DNA of 64,000 nt from Nitratireductor mangrovi (GCF_007922615.2 NZ_CP042301.2:1054001-1118000); one strand, 5' to 3'; positions 16,951 to 26,197 are shown, counted from the stretch's first letter. Notes: generated by a model from the letters alone, not told the origin. A program made the numbers and translations.

Positions 16951-17963
16951 GTGCCGCCTTCGGCGATAGCCCGATCAGGGTGGCGCTGGCCGGCGCTGGC
17001 ATGATCAGCGTGTATCATCTGCGGGCCTGGCAGGCGGCGGGCATTCCGGTTGTCGCCGTGTGCGACATCGACCGCGGCAAGGCAGAAAGCCGGGCAGCGG
17101 AGTTCGGTATCGACCGGATCTACGACGATCCGGAGGCCTTGTTTCGCGACGGTGGCTTCGACGTTGTCGACATCGCCGCGTCGGTCGGCGCACATGCGCC
17201 GGTCACACGGCTCGCAGCGGACCAGGGCGTCCACGTCATGCTGCAAAAGCCGATGACCGAAACGGTCGCGGAAGCGGAAGCACTGGTCGAAGCCGTCGGT
17301 GATCGCGTGCGCTTCATGGTGCACGAGAACTACCGTTTCCGGCCGCACTACATGACCGTGCGCCGCTGGATCGACGAAGGCCGCATCGGGAAGGTCCGTC
17401 ACGCCGCGATCTCCTGCCGCGGCTCCGGCTTGTGCCCGCGCGATGGCGCGGAGCCGTTCCTGCTGGAGCGGCAGCCCTATCTGCGGGGTTTCCGGCGCAA
17501 TCTCGTCTTCGAAACGATGATCCACCATCTCGATGTCCTGCGTTGTCTGTGCGGACCGCTAAGGGTGATCGCTGCCCGCCTCAGCCGTTTGGCCGAGGAC
17601 CTGCCCGGCGAGGATACGGCGGCCATCCTGCTCGAAGGCGATGACGGCCTGATCGCGACCGCCGATGGCTCGATCTGCGCGCCGGGCTATCCCCAACTGC
17701 ATGGGGACAGGCTCGAAATCATCGGCACGCGCGCGACGGTCATCATGGATTACAACCGGGTCTACCTCGTGGGCGCCGAGGGCGAGGCGGAAGAGGTCGA
17801 TCTGCTCGGCCGCTATCAGGAATGCTTCGACGCCGTGATCGCTTCCTTCCTCACCGGTCTGAGGCATGGCACCCCATTCGAGACGGACCGCCTCGACAAT
17901 CTGGAGACCTTGCGACTTATGGAATCGGCTTACAGGGCTGCCGGCGTGGAGATCGCTGCATGA
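16947..17963 (+). CDS. Gfo/Idh/MocA-family oxidoreductase
   Basis: 338-residue NAD(P)-dependent dehydrogenase. The N-terminal Rossmann fold shows VALAGAGMISVYHLRAW, and the family's EKP-like motif appears as LQKPMTETVAEAEALVEA; the C-terminal alpha/beta domain contains MVHENYRFRPHYMTVRRWID. Members oxidise sugars, inositols or their acids. The ATG at 16947 overlaps the previous stop (ATGA). In this operon it could perform the first oxidation of the imported sugar or polyol; the substrate is inferred only. Confidence 0.9.
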   Translation: MSAAFGDSPIRVALAGAGMISVYHLRAWQAAGIPVVAVCDIDRGKAESRAAEFGIDRIYDDPEALFRDGGFDVVDIAASVGAHAPVTRLAADQGVHVMLQKPMTETVAEAEALVEAVGDRVRFMVHENYRFRPHYMTVRRWIDEGRIGKVRHAAISCRGSGLCPRDGAEPFLLERQPYLRGFRRNLVFETMIHHLDVLRCLCGPLRVIAARLSRLAEDLPGEDTAAILLEGDDGLIATADGSICAPGYPQLHGDRLEIIGTRATVIMDYNRVYLVGAEGEAEEVDLLGRYQECFDAVIASFLTGLRHGTPFETDRLDNLETLRLMESAYRAAGVEIAA

Positions 17964-18781
17964 ACAGGCCAGAACCCAACCTGACACCGGAGGTCGAATT
18001 TGGCGCCGTCGACCGGCTGTTCGACGTTACCGGCCTGCGTGTTTTCATTCCCGGTGGTTACGGCGCAATCGGCGAAGCAACTGCCTGGGCCTTCGCGCGG
18101 CGAGGCGCGGCAGTCGCCATTGCCGGCCGCGACGGCTCGCGTGCACAGGCTTTCGCAAAGCGCTTGCTGGACCACGGCGCAACTGCCGTCGGGCTGGAAC
18201 TCGATGCGCGTTATCCCGACAGGATTGCCAAAGTCTCCGAAAGCGTGGCGGAAGCGCTGGGCGGTATTGATGTCTTGGTCAACTGCGTCGGCATCCAGAA
18301 GGAACAGGCGCTGCTAGAGGTGACCGAAGACGCGTTTGACGAGATCTACCAGATCAACCTCAAATCGGCGATGTTCCTCGCACAGTCAGTGGCGCGCCAG
18401 CAGATCGCCCAAGGCAAGGGCGGACGCCAGATTCACCTTCTTTCGGTGCGTTCGCAACTGGCGCTGCGCGGGCGCGGCTATTCGGGCTACTGCGCCACCA
18501 AGGGCGGGCTCGCCATGCTGGTGAAGCAGCACGCGATGGAACTCGCGCCGCACAACATCACCGTCAACGGCGTGGCGCCGACCTTCATTCAGTCGGAACG
18601 CATACGCAACCATCTCGAACGCGAAGATTTCCGCAACTTCATCCTCGAACGCAATCCGCTCGGCCGCATCGGCGAGCCGGTCGAGGTTGTGGGGCAGATC
18701 ATCGCCTTCGCCGCACCTGCCGGGAGCTACATGACCGGGCAGATCGTCTTCGTCGACGGCGGGGTCACCGCAAGTCAATGA
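17960..18781 (+). CDS. SDR-family oxidoreductase
   Basis: 273-residue short-chain dehydrogenase. Cofactor motif GGYGAIGEATA about residue 34, NCVG in place of NNAG, catalytic Ser in LLSVRSQ and YCATK with the active Tyr and Lys, and the C-terminal YMTGQIVFVDGGVTAS. The ATG at 17960 overlaps the upstream stop as ATGA and its own stop overlaps the next start in the same way. Probably a sugar or sugar-acid dehydrogenase in the same pathway as the neighbouring dehydratase. Confidence 0.92.
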   Translation: MNRPEPNLTPEVEFGAVDRLFDVTGLRVFIPGGYGAIGEATAWAFARRGAAVAIAGRDGSRAQAFAKRLLDHGATAVGLELDARYPDRIAKVSESVAEALGGIDVLVNCVGIQKEQALLEVTEDAFDEIYQINLKSAMFLAQSVARQQIAQGKGGRQIHLLSVRSQLALRGRGYSGYCATKGGLAMLVKQHAMELAPHNITVNGVAPTFIQSERIRNHLEREDFRNFILERNPLGRIGEPVEVVGQIIAFAAPAGSYMTGQIVFVDGGVTASQ

Positions 18782-20502
18782 CCAAGCGACCGCTACGCAG
18801 CGCCCGATGGTTCGACACCGACGATCTGCGCGGGTTCGGCCACAGGTCACGCCTGATGCAGATGGGCTACAGCCTGGACGACTGGAACGGGCGGCCGGTG
18901 ATCGCGATCGTCAATACATGGTCCGACATCAATCCCTGCCACGCGCACTTCAGGGCGCGCATCGAGGATGTGAAGCGCGGCGTGCTGCAGGCCGGCGGCT
19001 TTCCGCTCGAGCTGCCGGCGATCTCGCTGTCGGAGAATTTCGTCAAGCCGACGACCATGCTCTACCGCAACCTGCTGGCGATGGAGACCGAGGAATTGCT
19101 GAGGTCGCATCCGATCGACGGCGCGGTGTTGATGGGCGGCTGCGACAAGACCACGCCCGGGCTGATCCTCGGCGCAATCAGCATGGACCTGCCGGCGATT
19201 TTCATGCCTGCCGGTCCGATGCTGCGCGGGAACCTGCGCGGCGAGGTCCTCGGCTCGGGGTCGGACGCCTGGAAATACTGGGATGAACGCCGGGCCGGCA
19301 CGATCGGCGATGAGGAATGGCAAGCCGTAGAGGCGGGAATTGCCCGCTCATATGGCCATTGCATGACGATGGGCACCGCCAGCACGATGACGGCAATCGC
19401 CGAGGCGATGGGGCTGACATTGCCGGGCGCCTCCTCGATCCCCGCCGCGGATGCCAACCACATACGCATGGCATCGGAAAGCGGGCGACGGATCGTCGAA
19501 ATGGTCAACGAGGACTTGCGGCCTACCGCGATCCTGTCACGCAACGCCTTCGAGAATGCGATAGCTGTCGCAATGGCCATGGGCTGTTCGACGAATGCGG
19601 TCATCCACCTGATTGCGATGGCCCGCCGAGCGGGCCACGATGTCGGACTGGACGATTTCGAGGCTGCAAGCAGGCGGGTTCCGGTCATCGCCAATGTCAG
19701 GCCATCTGGTGACCACTACCTGATGGAGGATTTCTACTATGCCGGCGGGCTACGCGCCCTGATGAACCGGCTCCGCGGGTTCCTCCACGCCGACACGATC
19801 ACCGTCTCGGGACGCTCGCTCGCCGAGAGCTATGCAAACGCGGAGGTGTTCAAGGACGATGTCATCCGGCCGCTCGACAACCCGGTTTCGTCGGAACCGG
19901 CGATGGCCGTGCTCTATGGCAATCTGGCGCCTGACGGTTGCGTGATGAAGCCCTCCGCGGCCGACCCGCGCCTCTTGAAGCATGCCGGCCCGGCGCTTGT
20001 ATTCGATTCCTACGCTGAGCTGAAACAGGGGATCGACGATCCGGATCTCGACGTGACGGCCGACACCGTACTTGTCATGCGCGGCGCAGGCCCGCAGGGC
20101 GGCCCCGGAATGCCGGAATGGGGCATGCTTCCGATCCCGAAGAAGCTGCTCAAGATGGGCGTGCGCGACTTGCTGCGCATCTCCGACGCGCGCATGAGCG
20201 GCACCAGTTACGGCGCCTGCGTCCTGCATGTTTCGCCCGAGGCGCATGTCGGCGGACCGCTGGCGCTGGTGAAGACAGGCGATGTGATCGAAGTCGATGT
20301 CGCGTCGCGGCGTATCGACATGCGGGTGAGCCAGGACGAGCTTGATAGCCGCCGCGCCGCGCTTCCGGCGACGCAGCCACGCTTCGGACGCGGCTATGGC
20401 TGGATGTTCTCGCGCCACATCATGCAGGCGCATGAGGGCTGCGATTTCGATTTCTTGCAGACTGGGTTCGGCCCCGCGCCGGGCGAGCCGGCCATTCTGT
20501 GA
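18778..20502 (+). CDS. IlvD/Edd-family sugar-acid dehydratase
   Basis: 574-residue Fe-S dehydratase. The three family cysteines are in NPCH (about residue 56), GGCDKT (about 122) and HCMTMGTAST (about 196). Length and motifs match the L-arabonate/L-fuconate/xylonate dehydratase branch more than DHAD itself; RMSGTSYGACVLHVSPEA is typical of that branch. It would convert an aldonate to a 2-keto-3-deoxy aldonate. Translationally coupled (ATGA) to the SDR gene, with an aldehyde dehydrogenase next. The exact sugar acid cannot be read from sequence. Confidence 0.92.
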   Translation: MTKRPLRSARWFDTDDLRGFGHRSRLMQMGYSLDDWNGRPVIAIVNTWSDINPCHAHFRARIEDVKRGVLQAGGFPLELPAISLSENFVKPTTMLYRNLLAMETEELLRSHPIDGAVLMGGCDKTTPGLILGAISMDLPAIFMPAGPMLRGNLRGEVLGSGSDAWKYWDERRAGTIGDEEWQAVEAGIARSYGHCMTMGTASTMTAIAEAMGLTLPGASSIPAADANHIRMASESGRRIVEMVNEDLRPTAILSRNAFENAIAVAMAMGCSTNAVIHLIAMARRAGHDVGLDDFEAASRRVPVIANVRPSGDHYLMEDFYYAGGLRALMNRLRGFLHADTITVSGRSLAESYANAEVFKDDVIRPLDNPVSSEPAMAVLYGNLAPDGCVMKPSAADPRLLKHAGPALVFDSYAELKQGIDDPDLDVTADTVLVMRGAGPQGGPGMPEWGMLPIPKKLLKMGVRDLLRISDARMSGTSYGACVLHVSPEAHVGGPLALVKTGDVIEVDVASRRIDMRVSQDELDSRRAALPATQPRFGRGYGWMFSRHIMQAHEGCDFDFLQTGFGPAPGEPAIL

Positions 20503-20518
20503 CAGCGGAGCAGATGCC

Positions 20519-21958
20519 ATGAATGCAACGACGCCGAGCCTCCTGATTGCCGGACGATTTCGCCCAAGCACGGGTCAACCGCCAGCGGAGGTGATCAATC
20601 CCTGTACCGAAGATGTGCTTTGGACGGCGCCGGCGGCAGGGCCGGACGAGGTTGCCGAGGCGCTGCACCACGCCCGCCAGGCGTTTCCGAAATGGGCGGC
20701 CGTGCACGGCTGGGAGCGTGCCAAGGTGTTGCGCGGCATCGCCCGCGCGATGGAACGGAAGAAGAGCGATATCGCGAGAGCGTTGTCGCTGGAAATCGGA
20801 CGTCCGATCGCCCAGTCCGACGGCGAGGTGGCGATCGCGATCGAGCAGTTCGACTGGTTCGCCGGCGAGGCCGAACGGCTTTTCGGGGAGACGATCCCCT
20901 CGCGCCAGGGCGGGCGGCTGCAAGCCGTGCCGGAACCGGTCGGCGTCGTGGCGGCGTTCACCGCCTGGAACTTCCCCGTCAACCTGATCGCGCGCAAGAT
21001 CGCGCCGGCGCTGGCCGCCGGCTGCCCGATCATCTGCCGCCCCTCCGAGCAGACGCCGCTCACCTCTACGCTGATCGCCGAGGCCTGCGTTGAAGGCGGG
21101 GCGCCCGCAGGTGTGGTGCAGATGCTGCACGGCAAGGCGGACATCGTTACGCCGCTGCTGATGGAGGCTGAGGAGGTTCGCAAGATTTCGCTGACCGGTT
21201 CCACGCGCGTCGGCAAGATGCTGCTGGCTGAAGCCGCGAAAACGGTCAAGCGCGCCTCGATGGAACTCGGCGGTCATGCGCCTGTGGTGATTTGCGAGGA
21301 CGCCGATGTGGACGCCGCTGCCACCCAATGCGCGGCGTTCAAGTTCCGAAACGCCGGTCAGGTCTGCATCGCGCCCAACCGGTTCTATGTCCATGAGAAC
21401 GTCGCCCAGCGGTTCAGCGACGGCATGGTGGAGGCAGCGCGTGCTCTGGTGCTGGGTGACAGCCAGGACACGGCGACAACGATGGGCCCGCTGACGCTCG
21501 CCTCGCAGCGCGACCGGGTGGAAAAACTGTCGGACGAAACTGTTGCCGACGGCGCCAAGTGCTTAACCGGCGGGTGTCGGCCAGCGAGCCGGAACAAGGG
21601 GCATTTCTTTGAACCGACCGTTTTCTCCGACGTGCCCGACGGCAGCCGCATCATGCGCGAAGAGCCCTTCGGCCCACTGGCGCCCATCGCCACGTTCCGA
21701 GATTTCGACGATGCGATCGAGCGTGCCAACTCCACGCCCTACGGTCTTTCCGCCTACGGCTTCACTTCAAGCCAGACCAAGGCGGAAGCGCTGAGCGCCA
21801 AGCTTCAGGCGGGCATGGTGGGCGTCAACACTTTCATGATCGCGCATGCCGAGGCGCCGTTCGGCGGCGTCGACCATTCGGGAATGGGTCGGGAAGGCGG
21901 GCGGCAGGCGATCCTCGACTACACCAATGTGAAGCTCACCCATTTCATGGCGGCCTGA
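20519..21958 (+). CDS. NAD(P)-dependent aldehyde dehydrogenase (semialdehyde dehydrogenase-like)
   Basis: 479-residue ALDH. Catalytic Cys in FRNAGQVCIAPNRFYV, general-base Glu in MELGGHAPVV, the GSTRVGKMLL cofactor turn and EEPFGPLAPI are all present. The ATG at 20519 has GCGGAG at good spacing. Family members oxidise alpha-ketoglutarate semialdehyde, succinate semialdehyde, glycolaldehyde or lactaldehyde. With an IlvD/Edd dehydratase upstream and an aldolase remnant downstream, the last step of a non-phosphorylative sugar-acid route is plausible. It is the last intact gene of the operon. Confidence 0.93.
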   Translation: MNATTPSLLIAGRFRPSTGQPPAEVINPCTEDVLWTAPAAGPDEVAEALHHARQAFPKWAAVHGWERAKVLRGIARAMERKKSDIARALSLEIGRPIAQSDGEVAIAIEQFDWFAGEAERLFGETIPSRQGGRLQAVPEPVGVVAAFTAWNFPVNLIARKIAPALAAGCPIICRPSEQTPLTSTLIAEACVEGGAPAGVVQMLHGKADIVTPLLMEAEEVRKISLTGSTRVGKMLLAEAAKTVKRASMELGGHAPVVICEDADVDAAATQCAAFKFRNAGQVCIAPNRFYVHENVAQRFSDGMVEAARALVLGDSQDTATTMGPLTLASQRDRVEKLSDETVADGAKCLTGGCRPASRNKGHFFEPTVFSDVPDGSRIMREEPFGPLAPIATFRDFDDAIERANSTPYGLSAYGFTSSQTKAEALSAKLQAGMVGVNTFMIAHAEAPFGGVDHSGMGREGGRQAILDYTNVKLTHFMAA

Positions 21959-21971
21959 ACTCGGCACGGCC

Positions 21972-22199
21972 GAACTTGCCAATCCGTTGCGCGAGATATG
22001 GGCGGAGGGCCGCGCAGCGGCGAATGGCTGGATTGCCTGCCCTTCGATCCTGTCGGCCGAGGCGCTTGCGGCCGGCGGATGAGACGCGCTGACCGTCGAC
22101 TTGCAGCACGGCACGGCGGATTACGCACGACTGCTGACGCTGCTGCCGGTGATCGAGCGTTTCGGGGGGCGCGGCACTGGTGTGCCATGGCTGGACGGG
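21972..22199 (+). pseudogene. Remnant of an HpcH/HpaI-family aldolase
   Basis: Conceptual translation gives NPLREIWAEGRAAANGWIAC followed by PSILSAEALAAGG, a TGA stop (22080-22082), then DALTVDLQHGTADYARLL and GVPWLDG. This matches the N-terminal region of HpaI/GarL-type class II aldolases (conserved V-D-LQHG, then V-PW). No start codon is visible in frame, and the match ends at about residue 75 where the oppositely oriented alcohol dehydrogenase gene begins. These enzymes split 2-keto-3-deoxy sugar acids to pyruvate plus an aldehyde, exactly the step expected between the dehydratase and the aldehyde dehydrogenase. Confidence 0.8.
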
Positions 22200-22210
22200 C
22201 GGCGTCTTCC

Positions 22211-23221
22211 TCAGTCGATTTCGATCAGTGCCTTGATGAGCCCGTTCTTCTGCGTTGCCCAGCGAGGGATATCCTCGGCTGCATCGCGCAGGCTGGTGCG
22301 ATGTGTGATCAGGCGATCGACTGGAACCGTCCCATCCTTGATCGCCGCGATAACCTCTTCGAAGTCCGCCGACGTCGCATTCCTGCTTCCCAGCAACGTC
22401 ATCTCCTTGCGGTGAAAATCCGGATCGGAAAACGTGATCGAATCCTTGACCACGCTGACCAGAACATACCGCCCGCCGTGGGCGACGCATTCGAAGCCGT
22501 TCTCCATAGCCTTCTGGCTGCCGGTCGCATCAAAGACGATGTCAAAGCCGTCGCCGTCGGTGACAAGGTCGAGTGCTTGTTGCGCATCGGTGCCGGCGGC
22601 CACGGTTTCCACCTTCGCAATCGTGCCCGCCGCAGCCGTACGCTCCGGATCGACATCGAGTATCGTCACGGACGCACCGGCTCGCGCTGCGAATATCGCT
22701 AGACCCAGGCCTATCGGGCCGGCGCCCACGACGAGGGCGCGATCATTGCCGGTCGTGCCGCCTCTACGCACGGCATGCGCGCCGATCGCCAGAAACTCGA
22801 CCGTTGCGCATTCGTCGACGGTCAGTCCATTGGCCGGAATGAGATTCCCCGCCGGCAGGGCGAGCAACCCCGCCATTCCGCCATCCTGATGAACGCCCAG
22901 TACCGAGATCTTTGTACAGCAGTTCGGCTTCCCCGCCCGGCATGCCACGCACTGACCGCAGGACAGATAGGGATTGACGACACAGATGTCGCCGGCAGCG
23001 AAACCGGTACCAGCTGGTGCTTCCACGACCTCGACCGCAAGCTCGTGTCCCATGACCCGCGGGTATTCGAGGTACGGGTGCTTGCCTTCGAAAATATGAT
23101 AGTCCGTGCCGCAAATACCGACCCGATGCGGGCGCAACAATGCCATTCCCGGGTTGGCCTTGGGGGCAGCCAGCTCGGTCAGTTTCAACTTGCCGGGCTC
23201 TAAACAAACGAGCGCTTCCAC
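22211..23221 (-). CDS. Zinc-dependent alcohol/polyol dehydrogenase
   Basis: 336-residue medium-chain dehydrogenase. Catalytic zinc site in GICGTDYH and GHELAVEVV, structural zinc cysteines in CGQCVACRAGKPNCC, cofactor site VVGAGPIGLGLAIFAA. It resembles sorbitol, threonine and L-gulonate-type dehydrogenases. No ATG fits; the GTG at 23221 has GGAG upstream and gives a normal family N-terminus (VEALVCLEPGKLKL), while the frame continues upstream without similarity. It follows a sugar ABC importer on the same strand and probably oxidises the imported polyol or sugar. Confidence 0.9.
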   Translation of the reverse strand: MEALVCLEPGKLKLTELAAPKANPGMALLRPHRVGICGTDYHIFEGKHPYLEYPRVMGHELAVEVVEAPAGTGFAAGDICVVNPYLSCGQCVACRAGKPNCCTKISVLGVHQDGGMAGLLALPAGNLIPANGLTVDECATVEFLAIGAHAVRRGGTTGNDRALVVGAGPIGLGLAIFAARAGASVTILDVDPERTAAAGTIAKVETVAAGTDAQQALDLVTDGDGFDIVFDATGSQKAMENGFECVAHGGRYVLVSVVKDSITFSDPDFHRKEMTLLGSRNATSADFEEVIAAIKDGTVPVDRLITHRTSLRDAAEDIPRWATQKNGLIKALIEID

Positions 23222-23265
23222 CGCCTGCCACTCCAGTAACAGCGTAAGTTGTTGACAGATTGAAC

Positions 23266-23292
23266 GGGGGCCGGCGCTTTCCTCCGGCCCCC
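23266..23292 (-). promoter_or_regulatory. Stem-loop after the sugar-binding protein gene
   Basis: GGGGGCCGG (23266-23274) pairs with CCGGCCCCC (23284-23292) across a 9-base loop; outer bases extend the stem with one bulge. It lies 8 bases beyond the stop of the binding-protein gene and before the dehydrogenase gene. No T-run follows in the minus direction. Confidence 0.7.
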
Positions 23293-23300
23293 GGTTCGAC

Positions 23301-24215
23301 TCACTTGAACTCTGCCATATTGTCCTTGGTGACAAGAGCGGCACCGGAGTCGATCAGCGACTCGACCTTCTCGCCACGAATGGCCTTGACCAGAGCATCT
23401 ACACCCAGTTCCGCCATCTTGGACGGGAACTGCGCGACCGTTGCATCTTCGGTACCGGCCTCCAGCGCTTCTTCCTCGCCGCAGCAGAAGTCGAAACCGA
23501 CGAGAACGATGTCGTCATTGGCGATGCCCGCATTGGTGATGGCACGGGCTGCACCTGCGGCAGGCGGTCCGCAGGCCGCATAGATGGCCCTCAGGTCGGG
23601 ATTTGCCGTCAGCAGATCCTCGGCGACATTGATGCCGAGCTCTTCGGTGCAATTGGTGGCACCCCTGCCGACGATGTTGACGTTGACGCCCTCAAGCCCT
23701 TCCAACATGCCGTTGACGCGGTCATCGAGTGAGGGAACGCCCGGCACCCCTTCGAGAATGCCCAGTGTGTCGCCATCCTTCAGCACCGACTTCAGGTACC
23801 CACCGGCGATCTTGCCGGCGTTGTAGTTGTCGGTGGTGGCCAGTGCCGTGCGGCCATCCCAGTCCGGAATATTGTTGTCCATGAGAACAACCTTCACGCC
23901 CGCTTCGATCGCCTTGTCCAGTGTGGATGCGACGGTCGGATCGACGGGAGTGATCGCGATGCCCTGCACGCCCTGCGTGACCATCGATTCGATCAGGGCG
24001 ATCTGCCCCTCGATGTCGGTGGCCGAGGTGCCCTGGCCATAGACGATTTCCACGCCGGGGTTGGCCTCGGCATAGGCCTTGGCGGCATTCTCCATCGTGG
24101 CAAAGAACGGAACCGGGAACTTCGTTATGAAGCCCAGCTTGATGTCCTCCGCCGATGCGGATCCAGAGCCTGCAAATGCAAGCGCCAGTCCCGCCAGTAG
24201 CATTCGTAGTTTCAT
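23301..24215 (-). CDS. Sugar ABC transporter substrate-binding protein, ribose type
   Basis: 304 residues with a Sec signal peptide (1-22, cleavage after SASA). The mature protein matches the RbsB/FrcB fold: IKLGFITKFPVPFFATMENA, GIAITPVDPTVASTLDKAI, VVLMDNNIPDWDGR and NYNAGKIAGGYL. The ATG at 24215 has GGGAGGAG upstream. It belongs to a three-gene minus-strand importer with the permease and ATPase encoded upstream. Adjacent cysteines in FDFCCGEEEALEAG are unusual for a periplasmic protein of this type. The sugar is unknown. Confidence 0.93.
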   Translation of the reverse strand: MKLRMLLAGLALAFAGSGSASAEDIKLGFITKFPVPFFATMENAAKAYAEANPGVEIVYGQGTSATDIEGQIALIESMVTQGVQGIAITPVDPTVASTLDKAIEAGVKVVLMDNNIPDWDGRTALATTDNYNAGKIAGGYLKSVLKDGDTLGILEGVPGVPSLDDRVNGMLEGLEGVNVNIVGRGATNCTEELGINVAEDLLTANPDLRAIYAACGPPAAGAARAITNAGIANDDIVLVGFDFCCGEEEALEAGTEDATVAQFPSKMAELGVDALVKAIRGEKVESLIDSGAALVTKDNMAEFK

Positions 24216-24290
24216 CCTACTCCTCCCATTCTGGATCGCTTCAATCTGAACCGATCCCGCTCATCGCCGCCTGCGCGGCAGCGAATTCCT

Positions 24291-25049
24291 CTATGCCCCC
24301 GCACCCACGATCATTGAGACGAGCTCCTGCTGATTGGTGCGATCCGGTTTCAACTCGCCGACCTTGCGGCCCTGCAGAAGCACCACCGCGCGGTCCGCAA
24401 GCTCGATCACGTGTTCCATGTTGTGCGTAATCAGGATGATCGCCTTACCCTCGGCTCGCAGCTGAAGGATCAGGTCGAGAACCTTTCGCGATTCACGGAG
24501 CCCGAGGGCGGCCGTGGGCTCATCGAGTATGACGACCTTGCGGGCGAACATGGCCGCGCGGGCGACGGCTATAGCCTGCCGTTGCCCACCCGACATCAAC
24601 GCCACGGGGGCATCGAACTTCGGTAGTTTGACCTTGAGCCGGTCGATTATTTCGGCCGCGTGGCTGTCCATCGCGCGGCTGCTGAGGAACCGAAGGCCGC
24701 GGGGCAGCCAGGCGGGGCCAGACAATTCCCGGCCGCAGTAGAAGTTCTGCGCCGGCGTCAGATTATCAAACAGCGCAAGGTCCTGGTACACGGTCTCGAC
24801 ACCCGCGCTCCGCGCGGCAGCCGGGGTTGAGATTGCGACCGGAACGCCGTCGATCTGGATTTCTCCTTCGTCGAGCGCGTGCACCCCGCTGATGCACTTC
24901 ACGAGCGTCGACTTGCCCGCACCGTTGTCGCCAAGCAGAGCAAGCACCTCGCCGGCGTGCGCCGCCAGACTGACGCCCCTGAGAGCGTCCACGGCGCCAA
25001 AGCGTTTCCTGGCCTGATGCACAGCAAGGGCCGGTGTCGAGGTGTTCAT
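24291..25049 (-). CDS. Sugar ABC transporter ATP-binding protein, single-domain (FrcA-like)
   Basis: 252-residue ATPase with one nucleotide-binding domain rather than the two of RbsA. Walker A GDNGAGKST about residue 39, signature LMSGGQRQAIAVARA about 150, Walker [13 protein letters not shown] about 170, H-loop ITHNMEH. The ATG at 25049 shares a base with the permease stop (TGATG). This single-domain arrangement is known for FrcA of rhizobia. It energises the permease encoded immediately upstream. Confidence 0.93.
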   Translation of the reverse strand: MNTSTPALAVHQARKRFGAVDALRGVSLAAHAGEVLALLGDNGAGKSTLVKCISGVHALDEGEIQIDGVPVAISTPAAARSAGVETVYQDLALFDNLTPAQNFYCGRELSGPAWLPRGLRFLSSRAMDSHAAEIIDRLKVKLPKFDAPVALMSGGQRQAIAVARAAMFARKVVILDEPTAALGLRESRKVLDLILQLRAEGKAIILITHNMEHVIELADRAVVLLQGRKVGELKPDRTNQQELVSMIVGAGA

Positions 25050-26089
25050 CACGCCCTCCCAGCCTGCATGGTCCTGGCCCGCGCCTCGAGGTGGTTGCGC
25101 AGCACGTCGCCTTCCACGGCGATCACGATGACCAGGCCGATCGCAATCATCTGGAAGAAGACATCGACGCCGAGCAGATTGAGCGCATTGCGGATGACGC
25201 CGATCATCACCGCACCGATCAGCGCATGGCCAATGTGGCCGCGCCCGCCGAGGAAGCTCGCCCCACCGATGATGACGGCGGCGATCGTATCGAGTTCAAG
25301 CAGGTTGCCGTAGAGAGGCGAGCCTGCTTGCGTGCGGCCCGCAAGCACAACAGCACCGATGCCGGCGCACAGGCCGGAGATCACGTAAGCCGAGACGAGG
25401 ACCCAGCGCACCGGGATACCCATCTGCACCGCCGCCTCAGGCTTTCCGCCGACGGCGTATGTCCACCGACCCCATACCATCATCCTGGTCAGCACCAGCA
25501 GAATTGCCGCCACGCCAAAAACGACGAAGAACGAATTCGGTGCGCCGAAGATCCAGGAGCCGCCCAGCGAGGAGACGAAATCCGGCATGCCGCGCATCGT
25601 CGTATGGCCGACCGCGAATTCGAGGGCCAGCCCCCGGCAGACGCTGAGCGTGGCGAGCGTTATGATGAAGGGGTGCGGCAAGCGTCCAAAGACGTAGACT
25701 ATGCCGTTCACGGCGCCGACCAGCCCACCCGTCACCACCATCGCCAGTATGACGACAACAGACGAATCGGCCACACGGTAGGCGAGGGCGCCGATAACGG
25801 TGGCAAGCGCAAGGTTTGCCCCGACAGACAGGTCGATCCCGCGGGTCAGAATGACAAGATGCTGACCCATCGCAACGATCGCTATGACTGCCGTCTGGGC
25901 GAGAATGTTGCTGATGTTTCCCGGCTTGAGGAAGTGCGGGGTTAGAAAGCTGATGACGACGATCAGCGCGAAAAGGATCAGCAGCGGCCCGACGCTCAGA
26001 AGACGCAGCCCGAGCGATACTGCTGTCATACCTCTGCGAGGCGGCTCCGCCGCAAGAGAAGTGGGGGCAATTTCCCGTTGCTCACTCAT
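25049..26089 (-). CDS. Sugar ABC transporter permease, ribose type (FrcC-like)
   Basis: 346-residue membrane protein with about ten helices. Family motifs are TRGIDLSVGANLALATVIGA, FIITLATLSVCRGLAL and the ATPase-contact segment IGGASFLGGRGHIGHALIGA near the C-terminus. The ATG at 26089 was preferred to a TTG four codons upstream; GAGGGA lies very close to it. First gene of the minus-strand operon and divergent from the double-HTH GntR regulator. Confidence 0.92.
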   Translation of the reverse strand: MSEQREIAPTSLAAEPPRRGMTAVSLGLRLLSVGPLLILFALIVVISFLTPHFLKPGNISNILAQTAVIAIVAMGQHLVILTRGIDLSVGANLALATVIGALAYRVADSSVVVILAMVVTGGLVGAVNGIVYVFGRLPHPFIITLATLSVCRGLALEFAVGHTTMRGMPDFVSSLGGSWIFGAPNSFFVVFGVAAILLVLTRMMVWGRWTYAVGGKPEAAVQMGIPVRWVLVSAYVISGLCAGIGAVVLAGRTQAGSPLYGNLLELDTIAAVIIGGASFLGGRGHIGHALIGAVMIGVIRNALNLLGVDVFFQMIAIGLVIVIAVEGDVLRNHLEARARTMQAGRA

Positions 26090-26127
26090 TCCCTCGGGCA
26101 ATCTCCAATAGATTGTATCTTATAGAG

Positions 26128-26164
26128 AAAAAACAATACTTGACCTCCCGTCAAATTGTTTTTT
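26128..26164. promoter_or_regulatory. Large nested inverted repeat, probable operator
   Basis: AAAAAACAAT (26128-26137) pairs with ATTGTTTTTT (26155-26164), and inside it TTGAC (26140-26144) pairs with GTCAA (26150-26154) around CTCCC. The inner element also offers a -35 (TTGACC) for the plus-strand regulator, with TTTTAT at 26161-26166. It lies in the 108-base divergent region and probably serves the adjacent regulator. Confidence 0.6.
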
Positions 26165-26197
26165 ATGGATTAGGGTCAGAACAGAGCGGCTGATTAC

